A stretch of DNA of 64,000 nucleotides from OMII01 sp947467385 (GTDB lineage Bacteria > Bdellovibrionota_C > UBA2361 > OMII01). Below are positions 36,978 to 45,551 of the stretch, piece after piece. Location: positions 62,001 through 126,000 of the forward strand of contig JBIKLA010000004.1 of assembly GCA_044360075.1 (NCBI GenBank), in the 5' to 3' direction. A program made the position numbers and the translations under genes. The first letter of the stretch is position 1. Each line of letters opens with the position of its first letter. The notes beneath the pieces are model-generated. The model worked only from the letters and a program-made list of their open reading frames with translations. It ran no database searches and was not told the DNA's origin.

Positions 36978-38657
36978 TCACGAGGCCCGGACAGACTTTA
37001 CCTTACCAACGCCCGATCCCAGCGCCTCAACCTCGAAGCGATCAAGGACGGCAGCCCGCTCATCAGTTGATAGGGATGTAATGTCGAGCAGCACAGGCAT
37101 CCCCTTGCTGAGAAGCTTTGCGACAAAGCCGGGATCGTCCAGCACCGTTCCCTCAACCGCCTCTACTGCCCCGCCCTTAAGAAGCCGGATATTTCTGTGG
37201 TCCGTCGGGACTATTCCCGAGATATTTCCAAGCACAATGCGCTGCGGGGCGAGGACCTTCGAGGCGTACTCAACCCGCCGCGAGATGGGAAGAGCAATTG
37301 CGCCCGTTGCAGCCTCGACATGCGCAAGGTTTCGGCCGGTAATAATCACGACATCCGTGTCCCCCTCACTACGCAGCCGCTCGGCAACCGACTCCAGCAC
37401 AGCGAGCTGCTCGCTCTGGGCTGCCTGCCGATACGGGCCGCTCCGGGAAATAGCAGATGCGCCTAGTGCCCCAAGCGCAAGCGCCACAATCGCTATAAGT
37501 ACAACTCCGGTTGATAGCGCCCGCTCAACAAGCCATGCCAGCGCGCAGGCCGCAAGCGGCGAGAGGATCGCGCTACTGAAGAGGAAGTAGGGCATCCACG
37601 GGTAGAAATACAGCAGGTGAAACTGGAGCGGCACGACAGCCGCAACAATGATCGCGATGCATATCGCGCCCAGCGGCGCGGCTTGCAGAGATCGTGCCCG
37701 CAGCGAGACCGCCCCAAGGGCGGCGACGAGCAAAACAAACGGGGCTCCACTGGCCAGAAGGGGCGGAAGGTTATCCACAAGATATCCCACGCTGAGGAGA
37801 AGCTGTGGATAATCGTACGGGATCGGGCACCACAGGTGATAGCCAGTTCGCATCGGGTCCCCAAACACCGCAGCGTCATACCAGCCGGTCACTAAACCCC
37901 AGGCCGCTGTCGGCAGGATGGCTGTCAGAAGGCCAAAGCCGCGCCGAGGGCGCTCATACCACCAGGCTACCACGATAGGAATCAGCAGGACTGCGCACAG
38001 GGGCCGACACGCGGCGGCTACCATGGTGGCGAGTCCCGCTGCGAGCCAGCGCGCCGTGCCTCCCTGCGGCCCTGCAACGATGAACGCAAACACTCCGAGC
38101 CCAAGCGCGGCGGTTGGAGCAAAGCTCAGCACCTCTTGTGCCCCCCCGGTGTAGCCAGGCAACAGCAGCACGACCGCAGACGCAAGAATTCCCGCAGACA
38201 TGCTCCAGAGCTTTCGGGCAGCAAGGTAGGCCGCTCCGACCCCAAGCGCGGCCAGGAAGGCAACACCCCATACCCCTATGCCAAGAGAACCCGGGCCACC
38301 AAGAATAATGCTCGGCAAGACGACAAAGAGCGAGAAGCCGATCGGGTAGCGCGGGGGGAACGCCTGCCCAGCCACGGTGATCTCATACCTGCCGTGCGAA
38401 AATATGTTGAGCGCCCCCACCGCATACTCGACCGAGTCCGGGGAGGTACGAAGATCCGCCGCGTGCTGCAGCGACGGCATCAGCGCCAGGGCTGATATCG
38501 TACATATGAGGGCCCCCAAGGCCATGTCTTTCAGCGCATACCCGCGCCACACCGTGACAAACGAGCTTGTGGCCAACATCCCGAGCACAATCGCGGCGAT
38601 GGCAAGGTATGCGCCGATGTTGAGCGAGAGGGGGTGTATCAGCCCGGCAGAATCCAT
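36978..38657 (-). CDS. Multi-pass membrane protein, probable GT-C glycosyltransferase
   Basis: 559 aa with about 11-13 membrane helices and a C-terminal soluble part of about 140 residues (from about SRSGPYRQAAQSEQ). The first large loop has SPDSVEYAVGALNIFSHGRY and GQAFPPRYPIGFSLF, where an acidic residue and Arg/Tyr pair follow the first helix as in GT-C lipid-linked sugar transferases (ArnT/PMT-like). The acceptor is unknown. The gene is alone, convergent with the preceding operon. Two perfect DnaA boxes in inverted orientation (37771 and 37804) lie inside it. Confidence 0.75.
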   Translation of the reverse strand: MDSAGLIHPLSLNIGAYLAIAAIVLGMLATSSFVTVWRGYALKDMALGALICTISALALMPSLQHAADLRTSPDSVEYAVGALNIFSHGRYEITVAGQAFPPRYPIGFSLFVVLPSIILGGPGSLGIGVWGVAFLAALGVGAAYLAARKLWSMSAGILASAVVLLLPGYTGGAQEVLSFAPTAALGLGVFAFIVAGPQGGTARWLAAGLATMVAAACRPLCAVLLIPIVVAWWYERPRRGFGLLTAILPTAAWGLVTGWYDAAVFGDPMRTGYHLWCPIPYDYPQLLLSVGYLVDNLPPLLASGAPFVLLVAALGAVSLRARSLQAAPLGAICIAIIVAAVVPLQFHLLYFYPWMPYFLFSSAILSPLAACALAWLVERALSTGVVLIAIVALALGALGASAISRSGPYRQAAQSEQLAVLESVAERLRSEGDTDVVIITGRNLAHVEAATGAIALPISRRVEYASKVLAPQRIVLGNISGIVPTDHRNIRLLKGGAVEAVEGTVLDDPGFVAKLLSKGMPVLLDITSLSTDERAAVLDRFEVEALGSGVGKVKSVRAS

Positions 38658-38725
38658 GGGCGATAGTTTGCCCCGAAACGTCGCCGAGCCGCTACGCTGA
38701 ACTTTAAACCAGCCGCAATCTGCCC

Positions 38726-41170
38726 CTAGGCTAGGACGAGCTTTGCGAAGCGGTACACGAGCTTCTTTGGCTCCTCGAAGCCCTCAAATCGGATCGTCAC
38801 CGTTGCTGCTCCGCCGCTTCCGCTCAGGGACTCAACGGCTCCGCTGCCAAAGGAGGGATGGATTACCCTCACCCCAGCCGCAAGCTGCTCGAGTGCTGCC
38901 GCTGGCTTGTCAAAGTACTCCTTGGGCGGCTCCGCCTTCTTTAGGATTGCGTCAGCGGGCGCAAGCATGTTCCGAATCTGGTCCAGAGACACGTTGGCGC
39001 GCGGCTCAGGCCGCTCTGCGCGCCTCGTGTAACCCTGTCTACGCTTCCAAGAGCTTAAGCCCTCATCGTCCGCATCCTCGTCCTCAAACGAGAATCTCGG
39101 ATAGCCCTCCATGAACGTTGCTCCCTGCGAGCGCTCGGTTCCAACTGCGCTCATTCGCTCTCGCGCAACATCTTTTGCGAAGCGGCTAACGATTCGCGCC
39201 CCGCCCGCGCTTCCGGCGCTCCCGCCCGACGCGAACATTCCGCGATAGTAGGAGCGGGTGAAGTAGAGCACCTGCATCGCACGAGTGATGCCGACGTAGC
39301 ACAGGCGCCGCTCCTCTTCGATCGCTACGTTATCGTCAATCGATCTGTAGTGCGGGAGAAGCCCTTCCTCAAGGCCGCTCAAAAACACCACTGGAAACTC
39401 CAATCCCTTCGCAAGATGAAGCGTCATGAGAGACACCGTGTCCGGCTTCTCCTGCGGCCGCTGTGCGCCGCTCTCAGCTGCTGGGATGTCGGCGCTTGAA
39501 GTGAGCGAAATACGGTCCAGGAAGTCCTTGATGTCGGCCTCTTTGTCGTGCCCCTCCCGCTCCATCGTGCGCCCGAGCGACTCAAGCTCCTGGAGGTTTT
39601 CAATACGAGACTGCGCGGTGGGATCCTTCATCGCGGCAAGCCGAGGACCATACTCCGACCGCTCAACGATAAACCCTATCAGCTGCCCAAGGGGCATCTG
39701 CGCAGCCGCCGTCTTTAGCTCCACGACTAGTTCGACGAACTTTTTGACGCTCTTGTTCTCCTCCGCAACCGCAACCGAAGCGTGCAGGAATGGCTTCGAG
39801 GAACGGCGCGACTCCTCCGCTATCGCCTGGATAGCCTGCGCACCGATGCCACGCGGCGGCGTGTTAACGACGCGCTGGAACGCCTGGTTGTCGGAGGGAT
39901 TAACCAGCAAGCGCAGATAGGCCAGCATGTCCTTGACCTCCTTGCGGTCGAAGAACTTTAGGCCCCCATAGATCTTGTAGGGAACTTTGGCCCTCACAAG
40001 CGCCTCTTCCAGCGCGCGAGTTTGGGCATTTGTACGATAGAGAACGGCTATCTCAAGGTGCTTGCGCCCCTCCGAAACGAGCTTCCGTATCTCAGAGGCG
40101 ATAAACTCCGCCTCCATGTTCTCATCGTACCCGATGAAGGTTCGGATTTTCTCCCCCGGATCTCCCGAGGTCCACAGCTTCTTCGCCTTGCGCGCCTTAT
40201 TCTTCTCAATCACCGCATGGGCAGCATCAAGGATGGTGCCAGTCGAGCGGTAGTTCTGCTCAAGCTTCACGACCTGCGTGTTGGGGAAGTCCTTCTCGAA
40301 CTCCAGGATGTTGCTGATGGTGGCCCCACGGAAGCCATAAATTGACTGGTCGTCATCGCCCACAACAAAAAGATTTCGCCTTGGCTCCGATATCAGCCTA
40401 ATGAATAGGTACTGGACCTTGTTAGTGTCCTGGAACTCATCGACCAGGATGTAATGCAGGGTGCGCCGGTAGTACTCAAGCACGTCGGGAAACTCACGCA
40501 GCACCCGCACCGTGTTCACGAGCAAGTCGCCAAAGTCCATCGCATTCGCGGCGAGCAGGAGCTCCTGGTAGCGCGCGTACACCTGGGCCTGGAGATCGTT
40601 TTCGACGCTAAAGGCCATCTTGCCTGCTTCAGCTGGGAGCACAAAGTTGTTCTTCCAACGGTCAATGGCGCGCGAGAAGCCGTCGAGTGGGTAGCGGTCC
40701 TCGTTGATGGAAAGCTCCTTGAGCACCTGCTTAAGGACCCCTTTGCTGTCCTGGTCGTCGTACACAACGAACTGGTTGGTGTACCCGAGCAATTGGGCGT
40801 TGTGGCGCAGGATTCTGAGGCCCGACGAGTGGAAGGTTGAAATCCAGAGCCCTTCGGCGCGATCGGCAAGGAGCGCCTTGAGCCGTGCGCGCATCTCCTC
40901 GGCGGCTTTGTTTGTAAAAGTCACCGCCAGGATGTGGGTGGCGCGAACCCCTCGCTCGCTAATGAGCTGCGCGACTCGGTGCGTAAGGACTCGCGTCTTG
41001 CCACTTCCGGCGCCGGCCAGAACCAAGATAGGCCCGTCTCCGTGGAGAACGGCCCGCTGCTGGGGGTCGTTAAGACCTGAAAGAAGATCGTGCTGTTGCA
41101 TACCCCAGGCTTGTTCGGAGACTTCTTCTGGATTGTTGCCTAGCGGTAGAGAGGTTTGGTCCCCAATCAT
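38726..41170 (-). CDS. pcrA: UvrD/PcrA-type superfamily 1 DNA helicase
   Basis: 814 aa ATP-dependent 3'-5' helicase for repair and replication-fork clearing. Walker A GAGSGKT is at residues 53-59, after the Q-motif LNDPQQRAVLHGDGP. Walker B is ILVDEFQDTN, and further motifs are VVGDDDQSIYGFRGA, KLEQNYRSTG and TLHLAKGLEFPVVFLSGLEEG. The C-terminal Tudor-like tail VRVIHPSFGSGAVESL is as in PcrA/UvrD. Choice between PcrA and UvrD names is arbitrary outside model species. The true start may be Met24 (MQQHDLLSGL). Confidence 0.97.
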   Translation of the reverse strand: MIGDQTSLPLGNNPEEVSEQAWGMQQHDLLSGLNDPQQRAVLHGDGPILVLAGAGSGKTRVLTHRVAQLISERGVRATHILAVTFTNKAAEEMRARLKALLADRAEGLWISTFHSSGLRILRHNAQLLGYTNQFVVYDDQDSKGVLKQVLKELSINEDRYPLDGFSRAIDRWKNNFVLPAEAGKMAFSVENDLQAQVYARYQELLLAANAMDFGDLLVNTVRVLREFPDVLEYYRRTLHYILVDEFQDTNKVQYLFIRLISEPRRNLFVVGDDDQSIYGFRGATISNILEFEKDFPNTQVVKLEQNYRSTGTILDAAHAVIEKNKARKAKKLWTSGDPGEKIRTFIGYDENMEAEFIASEIRKLVSEGRKHLEIAVLYRTNAQTRALEEALVRAKVPYKIYGGLKFFDRKEVKDMLAYLRLLVNPSDNQAFQRVVNTPPRGIGAQAIQAIAEESRRSSKPFLHASVAVAEENKSVKKFVELVVELKTAAAQMPLGQLIGFIVERSEYGPRLAAMKDPTAQSRIENLQELESLGRTMEREGHDKEADIKDFLDRISLTSSADIPAAESGAQRPQEKPDTVSLMTLHLAKGLEFPVVFLSGLEEGLLPHYRSIDDNVAIEEERRLCYVGITRAMQVLYFTRSYYRGMFASGGSAGSAGGARIVSRFAKDVARERMSAVGTERSQGATFMEGYPRFSFEDEDADDEGLSSWKRRQGYTRRAERPEPRANVSLDQIRNMLAPADAILKKAEPPKEYFDKPAAALEQLAAGVRVIHPSFGSGAVESLSGSGGAATVTIRFEGFEEPKKLVYRFAKLVLA

Positions 41171-41280
41171 CGTAAACTAACTTCATTTCGTAGTGAGCAG
41201 GGGACTCCCGATCGAAGCCCTTCATTAGCCTGTGGAAAGATACCTGCATCAACCACGGGGAGCAAATACAACCGACGCCG

Positions 41281-41472
41281 CTACCACTTGCGCGGCACCA
41301 CGTGCTGATCGCGAAGCGACACCTTCACCGCGCTGTAGAGGGCGCCGACGGAGTCATGCGCCGAAATTTGCTGGAAGAGAAGTCGGCTGATATACGCTAG
41401 CGCGAGTGATGCACAGATGAAGTCGAGTCCGGGGATGACGTTAAGTCCTGCAGCGAAGATTCCAGTTGCCAT
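41281..41472 (-). CDS. Small hydrophobic protein, 63 aa, unknown
   Basis: Starts MATGIFAAGLNVIPG after a good ribosome-binding site (GGAGGG). The hydrophobic centre LDFICASLALAYISRLLFQ is probably one membrane helix, and the tail is polar and basic (SLRDQHVVPRKW). Upstream at 41505 and 41539 there is a 13-bp direct repeat. No family recognised. It could be a short regulatory or toxin-like membrane peptide, but nothing shows this. Confidence 0.55.
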   Translation of the reverse strand: MATGIFAAGLNVIPGLDFICASLALAYISRLLFQQISAHDSVGALYSAVKVSLRDQHVVPRKW

Positions 41473-41700
41473 ATGTGAGCCCTCCAATTTTTCAGTTTCT
41501 ATTTTTTTTCTATACCCCTCGCAGCCACCCTTCAAGTCTTTTTCTATACCCAAAAGAAAATAAACCACAAATTTTTACGCCACCCCTTGTGTCGTCAGGG
41601 GCTTGCCCAAGAGAACGGCATCTCAAGCCCACCCATCGCCGCGTTTTCGGTGGGGCCTCAAGCATGATTTTGGAGCCCGATCCTGCTACTCTCAGCGCCC

Positions 41701-42288
41701 ATGTCGGAGTACAACCGTAAAGATCACCTCTACCAGAAAGCGAAAGACGAGGGGTACAGGTCTCGTGCTGCCTATAAGCTCATAGAGATACAAGATGCCT
41801 ATAAGATTATCAAAAATGGGGATCGAGTGCTCGACGTTGGGGCCTGGCCTGGGGGCTGGACGCAGGTAGCCCTGCAGTTCGTTGGGGGGTCTGGAAACGT
41901 AACCGCGATTGACCTTCAGCCCCTCGATCCCATCGACGACTCACGCTGCTCCCTTATCGCCGGCGACGCGCGCGACCTCGACGACATCCTCGGTCTCAAG
42001 GAGCCCTCCTTCGATGTCGTCATCTCCGACATGTCGGCGAAACTTACGGGCATTAAGGAAGCTGACCAGGCGGCTGCCGTTGGGTGTGCGGAGCTTGCGC
42101 TCTACGTCGCTCAGCAGATGCTGAAGAATGGGGGGAATTTCGCCGTCAAAGTGTTCAAGGGGGGCGACGTTGAGGGGTTTGTCAAATCAACCCGGCCAAT
42201 GTTTAATAAGCTCGTGAGGTCGGAGCTCAAGTCCTCCCGCAACACGTCAAACGAGTTCTACATCATCGGCCTCGGATTCAAACGGTAA
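41701..42288 (+). CDS. rlmE: 23S rRNA (uridine-2'-O)-methyltransferase RlmE (FtsJ)
   Basis: 195 aa SAM-dependent methyltransferase modifying U2552 of 23S rRNA. SAM motif VLDVGAWPGGWTQ, acidic FDVVISDMSAKLTG, and the K-D-K-E tetrad: Lys in RSRAAYKL, Asp in VISDMS, Lys in FAVKVFKGGD and Glu in SNEFYIIG. It is followed 12 nt later by mlaE; the coupling may be only positional. Confidence 0.95.
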   Translation: MSEYNRKDHLYQKAKDEGYRSRAAYKLIEIQDAYKIIKNGDRVLDVGAWPGGWTQVALQFVGGSGNVTAIDLQPLDPIDDSRCSLIAGDARDLDDILGLKEPSFDVVISDMSAKLTGIKEADQAAAVGCAELALYVAQQMLKNGGNFAVKVFKGGDVEGFVKSTRPMFNKLVRSELKSSRNTSNEFYIIGLGFKR

Positions 42289-42300
42289 TCAACACTCACC

Positions 42301-43092
42301 ATGAACGTTGTTGCGACCACCCAACAGGTAGGATCTTTTGTCATCGACACCACAGAGCAGTGGGGAAGGTCCTGGATCTTCCTGTACCGAACGGTTCTGG
42401 CGCTGTTTAGGCCGCCCTTTCGCCCGTTCCTTTACATGACCCAGATCCTCCAGATCGGCGTTAACTCCATGCTCGTCATCGCCCTTATTGGCCTCTTCAC
42501 GGGTGCCGTCTTGGCGGTTCAGGGCGAATACACCCTCGCTAAATTCGGCGCGACCGCCTACACCGGTCCCGCCGTGGCCTTGAGCCTTATACGGGAACTT
42601 GGCCCCGTGCTTACGGCCCTCATGGTCATTGGCCGCGCGGGCTCGGCGGTTACGGCCGAGATCGGAATTATGCGCATCACCGAGCAGATCGATGCGCTGC
42701 GCTCCATGGCAGTTGACCCGATTAAGTACCTTATGGCCCCGCGGCTCCTCGCCGGCATTATCGCAATGCCGATGTTGTGCGGGATGTTTAACGTGGTCGG
42801 CATCTTCGGCGGCTATGCCGTGGCGGTTGGCCTGCTCGGCCTAAGCCCCGGAACCTTCATGAGCCAAATTATGTCATCTGTGGGCCTCGTGGACGTGTAC
42901 TCTGGATTCATCAAGGCAACGGTCTTTGGTCTCATCTTCGGCTGGGTAGCCTGCTACAAGGGGTACACGTGCGGCTTCGGTGCGCAGGGCGTCAACAAGG
43001 CAACGACACAGTCTGTGGTCACCGCCTCTGTGGCCGTCCTGATCGTTGACTACTTCCTCACCAGCGTGCTCACCCGAGTGTTCATGAAGTAG
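42301..43092 (+). CDS. mlaE: Mla phospholipid transporter, permease MlaE
   Basis: 263 aa inner-membrane permease of the MlaFEDB-type ABC transporter that moves phospholipids between outer and inner membranes. The pattern is that of MlaE/YrbE: QGEYTLAKFGATAYTGPAVA, LIRELGPVLTALMVIGRAGS and EIGIMRITEQIDALRSMAVD. About five membrane helices. It is followed 3 nt later by mlaF. Confidence 0.96.
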   Translation: MNVVATTQQVGSFVIDTTEQWGRSWIFLYRTVLALFRPPFRPFLYMTQILQIGVNSMLVIALIGLFTGAVLAVQGEYTLAKFGATAYTGPAVALSLIRELGPVLTALMVIGRAGSAVTAEIGIMRITEQIDALRSMAVDPIKYLMAPRLLAGIIAMPMLCGMFNVVGIFGGYAVAVGLLGLSPGTFMSQIMSSVGLVDVYSGFIKATVFGLIFGWVACYKGYTCGFGAQGVNKATTQSVVTASVAVLIVDYFLTSVLTRVFMK

Positions 43093-43095
43093 TCG

Positions 43096-43845
43096 ATGAT
43101 TTCTGTTCGGAACGTGCATAAAAGCTTCGGCTCTCAGGTGGTCCTCGACGGGCTAACGATGGAGATTGAGCCGGGCAAGACCACGGCCGTCGTTGGCCCA
43201 AGCGGCGTCGGGAAGTCCGTGCTCCTCAAGCTCATCATGGGCATCATGACCCCGGACGAGGGGGAGATTTACATCGAGGGAGAGAACATCACCTCTGCCC
43301 GGAGCGAATCTCGGAAGAACGAGATTCGGCGCTCTCTCGGAGTGCTCTTCCAGGCTGCCGCTCTCTTTGATTCCCTGACTATCTACGACAACATCGCCTT
43401 TCCGATTCTGGAGCGGATCCGAATCAGCTCCTCCAAGGCTCATGCAAAGGTTCTCGATATCGCCGAGGCGCTGAGCCTCACGCCATACCTCCTCAATTAC
43501 CCCGAGCAGGTCTCCATAGGCATTCGCAAGCGCGTTGGGATGGCCCGCGCCCTCATCACAGAGCCTAAGGTGCTGCTCGTTGACGAGCCAAACACCGGCC
43601 TTGACCCGCTCGACGGCCAAGAGGTTTACGATTTGATTAATGCGTGCAAAAGTCAGTGGGGTTTTACTGGCTTGGTTATCAGCCACGAGCTGCCCGAGGT
43701 CTTTCAGGTCTCTGACCGGGTGGCGATGATACTGGGCGGCCAGATCATCACCGAGGGCTCTCCGGCAGAGCTGATAGCCTCTACGAACCCCGCCGTGCAG
43801 CAGTTCCTCAATGGGAGAACGGATGGACCAATCAAAATTCAATAA
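43096..43845 (+). CDS. mlaF: Mla phospholipid transporter, ATP-binding protein MlaF
   Basis: 249 aa ABC ATPase. Walker A GPSGVGKSVLL, Walker B VLLVDEPNTGLDP and the switch His in VISHELPEVF are normal. The signature motif, LSGG-M/Q in most, reads VSIGI here (YPEQVSIGIRKRVGMARAL), keeping Ser and only one Gly. Its stop overlaps the mlaD start by 35 nt (or 23 from Met5 of mlaD). Confidence 0.95.
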   Translation: MISVRNVHKSFGSQVVLDGLTMEIEPGKTTAVVGPSGVGKSVLLKLIMGIMTPDEGEIYIEGENITSARSESRKNEIRRSLGVLFQAAALFDSLTIYDNIAFPILERIRISSSKAHAKVLDIAEALSLTPYLLNYPEQVSIGIRKRVGMARALITEPKVLLVDEPNTGLDPLDGQEVYDLINACKSQWGFTGLVISHELPEVFQVSDRVAMILGGQIITEGSPAELIASTNPAVQQFLNGRTDGPIKIQ

Positions 43846-44371
43846 TCCTCAGAGCTCGCCCCGCCTCGCTGTTCCAAGGCGAAGCGTGTCGCTTGAGTTC
43901 TTCGTCGGCCTTTTCGCGATGGCCGGCGTCGGCGCAGCTGCATACCTCGCCGTGGGGCTCGCCGGCCTTGAGTTCGGCACGAGCGACAAGTACGAGATCT
44001 TTGCCGAGTTCGACAATATCTCGGGCCTCAAGTACGGGGCTTCCGTCGAGATTGCAGGCGTTCCTATCGGCTCAGTTTCCAACATATTGCTGAAGGATCC
44101 GGTCGCCCGCATCACGCTTAAGCTTACCAAGGACATCAAGATTAAGGACGACGACATCGCCTCGATCCGCACGAAAGGAATTATCGGCGACAGGTACGTG
44201 AAGATTTCGCGCGGCGCATCCGACGTCTACATCGCGCCGGGCGGCACCATGGTTGAGACCGAGTCCGTTGTGGATATCGAGGACGTCATCGGCAAAGTTG
44301 TCCATAGCCTAAGCGGCGACAAGGACGAGGACGAGGAGGGCGAAAAGAAGCCCGACGGTGAGAAGAAGTAG
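43811..44371 (+). CDS. mlaD: Mla phospholipid transporter, MCE-domain protein MlaD
   Basis: 186 aa, one N-terminal membrane helix (LEFFVGLFAMAGVGAAAYLAV) and one MCE domain (YEIFAEFDNISGLKYGASVE, IAGVPIGSVSNI, then IRTKGIIGDRYVKIS). MlaD forms a hexameric ring bridging the periplasm to the transporter. The C-terminus is a charged Asp/Glu/Lys tail (SGDKDEDEEGEKKPDGEKK). Start at 43811 or Met5 (43823). Confidence 0.95.
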   Translation: MGERMDQSKFNNPQSSPRLAVPRRSVSLEFFVGLFAMAGVGAAAYLAVGLAGLEFGTSDKYEIFAEFDNISGLKYGASVEIAGVPIGSVSNILLKDPVARITLKLTKDIKIKDDDIASIRTKGIIGDRYVKISRGASDVYIAPGGTMVETESVVDIEDVIGKVVHSLSGDKDEDEEGEKKPDGEKK

Positions 44372-44400
44372 TTTTAGCTTAAGGATTAGGAGTCAACGAC

Positions 44401-44994
44401 ATGTATCGCCTCGTAGCTTTTCTTGTGATTGCCGGAGGGCTTCTCGTTTCATCAGCTTCTCAGGCCCACGGAGATGCGATGCCCTCTCCCAAGGCTGAGC
44501 TGACAAAAACCATTGATGGCATTATCGACGTCGCCGGCAAATATCCCGGAGATGACCAGAAGGCCATCCGACGGGAGAAGCTCCGGGAGCTCATCAACCC
44601 GAAGTTTAACTTTACTGAGATGTCCCGCCGCTCGCTGGGCGCGAACTGGAACGAGATCACGCCCGCCGAACAAAAAGACTTTACGGCCGTGTTCTCCGAG
44701 CTCCTCGCCCGCACCTACCTGTCAAAGATTGAGACGGTCAAGCCCGGCATGGTGAAGGTTGAGTCGGAGTCGGTTGAAATGATGCGCGCCACGGTAAAGA
44801 CCGTCGTCATTAGCAAAGGCGACACCTTCCCGATCGAGTACCGCCTGGCCTTCACGGATGGGCGCTGGCAGGTGTATGACGTGGTCATCGAGAACATCGG
44901 CCTGATCGGCAACTACCGCAACGAGTTCTCCGGCATCATCCGCAAGGAGAAGTTCTCTGGCCTCATGGAGAGGCTGCGCAAGAAGGTAGGGTAA
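44401..44994 (+). CDS. mlaC: Mla phospholipid-binding protein MlaC
   Basis: 197 aa periplasmic carrier that ferries phospholipid to MlaD. Signal peptide MYRLVAFLVIAGGLLVSSASQAHG. The mature part has the MlaC/Ttg2D pattern: KFNFTEMSRRSLGANWNEIT, LLARTYLSKIE and DGRWQVYDVVIENIGLIGNYRNEF. TTAGGAG precedes the ATG. The RNase H gene follows with no gap. Confidence 0.94.
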   Translation: MYRLVAFLVIAGGLLVSSASQAHGDAMPSPKAELTKTIDGIIDVAGKYPGDDQKAIRREKLRELINPKFNFTEMSRRSLGANWNEITPAEQKDFTAVFSELLARTYLSKIETVKPGMVKVESESVEMMRATVKTVVISKGDTFPIEYRLAFTDGRWQVYDVVIENIGLIGNYRNEFSGIIRKEKFSGLMERLRKKVG

Positions 44995-45477
44995 GTGCCA
45001 TCCCAGACGCTTCAGGAAGTTTTAAACTCCTATTCCGCCGGTCCCCAAACGGGGGTGTTCACTGATGGCGGCTGCCAGCCCAATCCGGGCCCTGGAGGCT
45101 GGGGGTGCGTGCACGTCGTCGATGGGAACGTTATCAGCCACGATCACGGGCATGACCCCGACACCACCAATAACCGCATGGAGCTTACCGCCCTCATCCG
45201 GGCCTACTCGGCCCTGCCGACCAACGCAGACATCGAGATCTTTTCGGACAGCGAGCTGTGCGTCAAGACGATCAACGAGTGGGCGCCAAAATGGGAGGCG
45301 CGGGGATGGCGGCGCAGCTCTGGGCCGATAGCCAACCTTGCTCTCGTTCAGGAGCTGCTGTCGCTGCACCGCGCCCACCCGAGCGTAAAGCTCAAGTGGA
45401 TTAAGGCTCACAATGGCTGGCTGTGGAACGAGTATGCCGACTCGCTCTCTACAGCTTGGACCCGGTCCTCCCTTTAG
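44995..45477 (+). CDS. rnhA: Ribonuclease HI
   Basis: 160 aa, cleaves RNA in RNA-DNA hybrids. The four catalytic acids are visible: Asp in GVFTDGGCQPNPG, Glu in NNRMELTALIRA, Asp in IEIFSDSELCVKTI and Asp in NEYADSLS, with the auxiliary His in IKAHNGW. A GTG start lies directly after the mlaC stop, so it is cotranscribed with the mla genes, an unusual but probably accidental pairing. Confidence 0.95.
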   Translation: MPSQTLQEVLNSYSAGPQTGVFTDGGCQPNPGPGGWGCVHVVDGNVISHDHGHDPDTTNNRMELTALIRAYSALPTNADIEIFSDSELCVKTINEWAPKWEARGWRRSSGPIANLALVQELLSLHRAHPSVKLKWIKAHNGWLWNEYADSLSTAWTRSSL

Positions 45478-45551
45478 CCGAGGACACCTTTGAGCAAGCT
45501 GCTCCGCGCCACTATCGCAAGGCTCCCTCTGGTGCCTCGTCGGTGGCCTTC

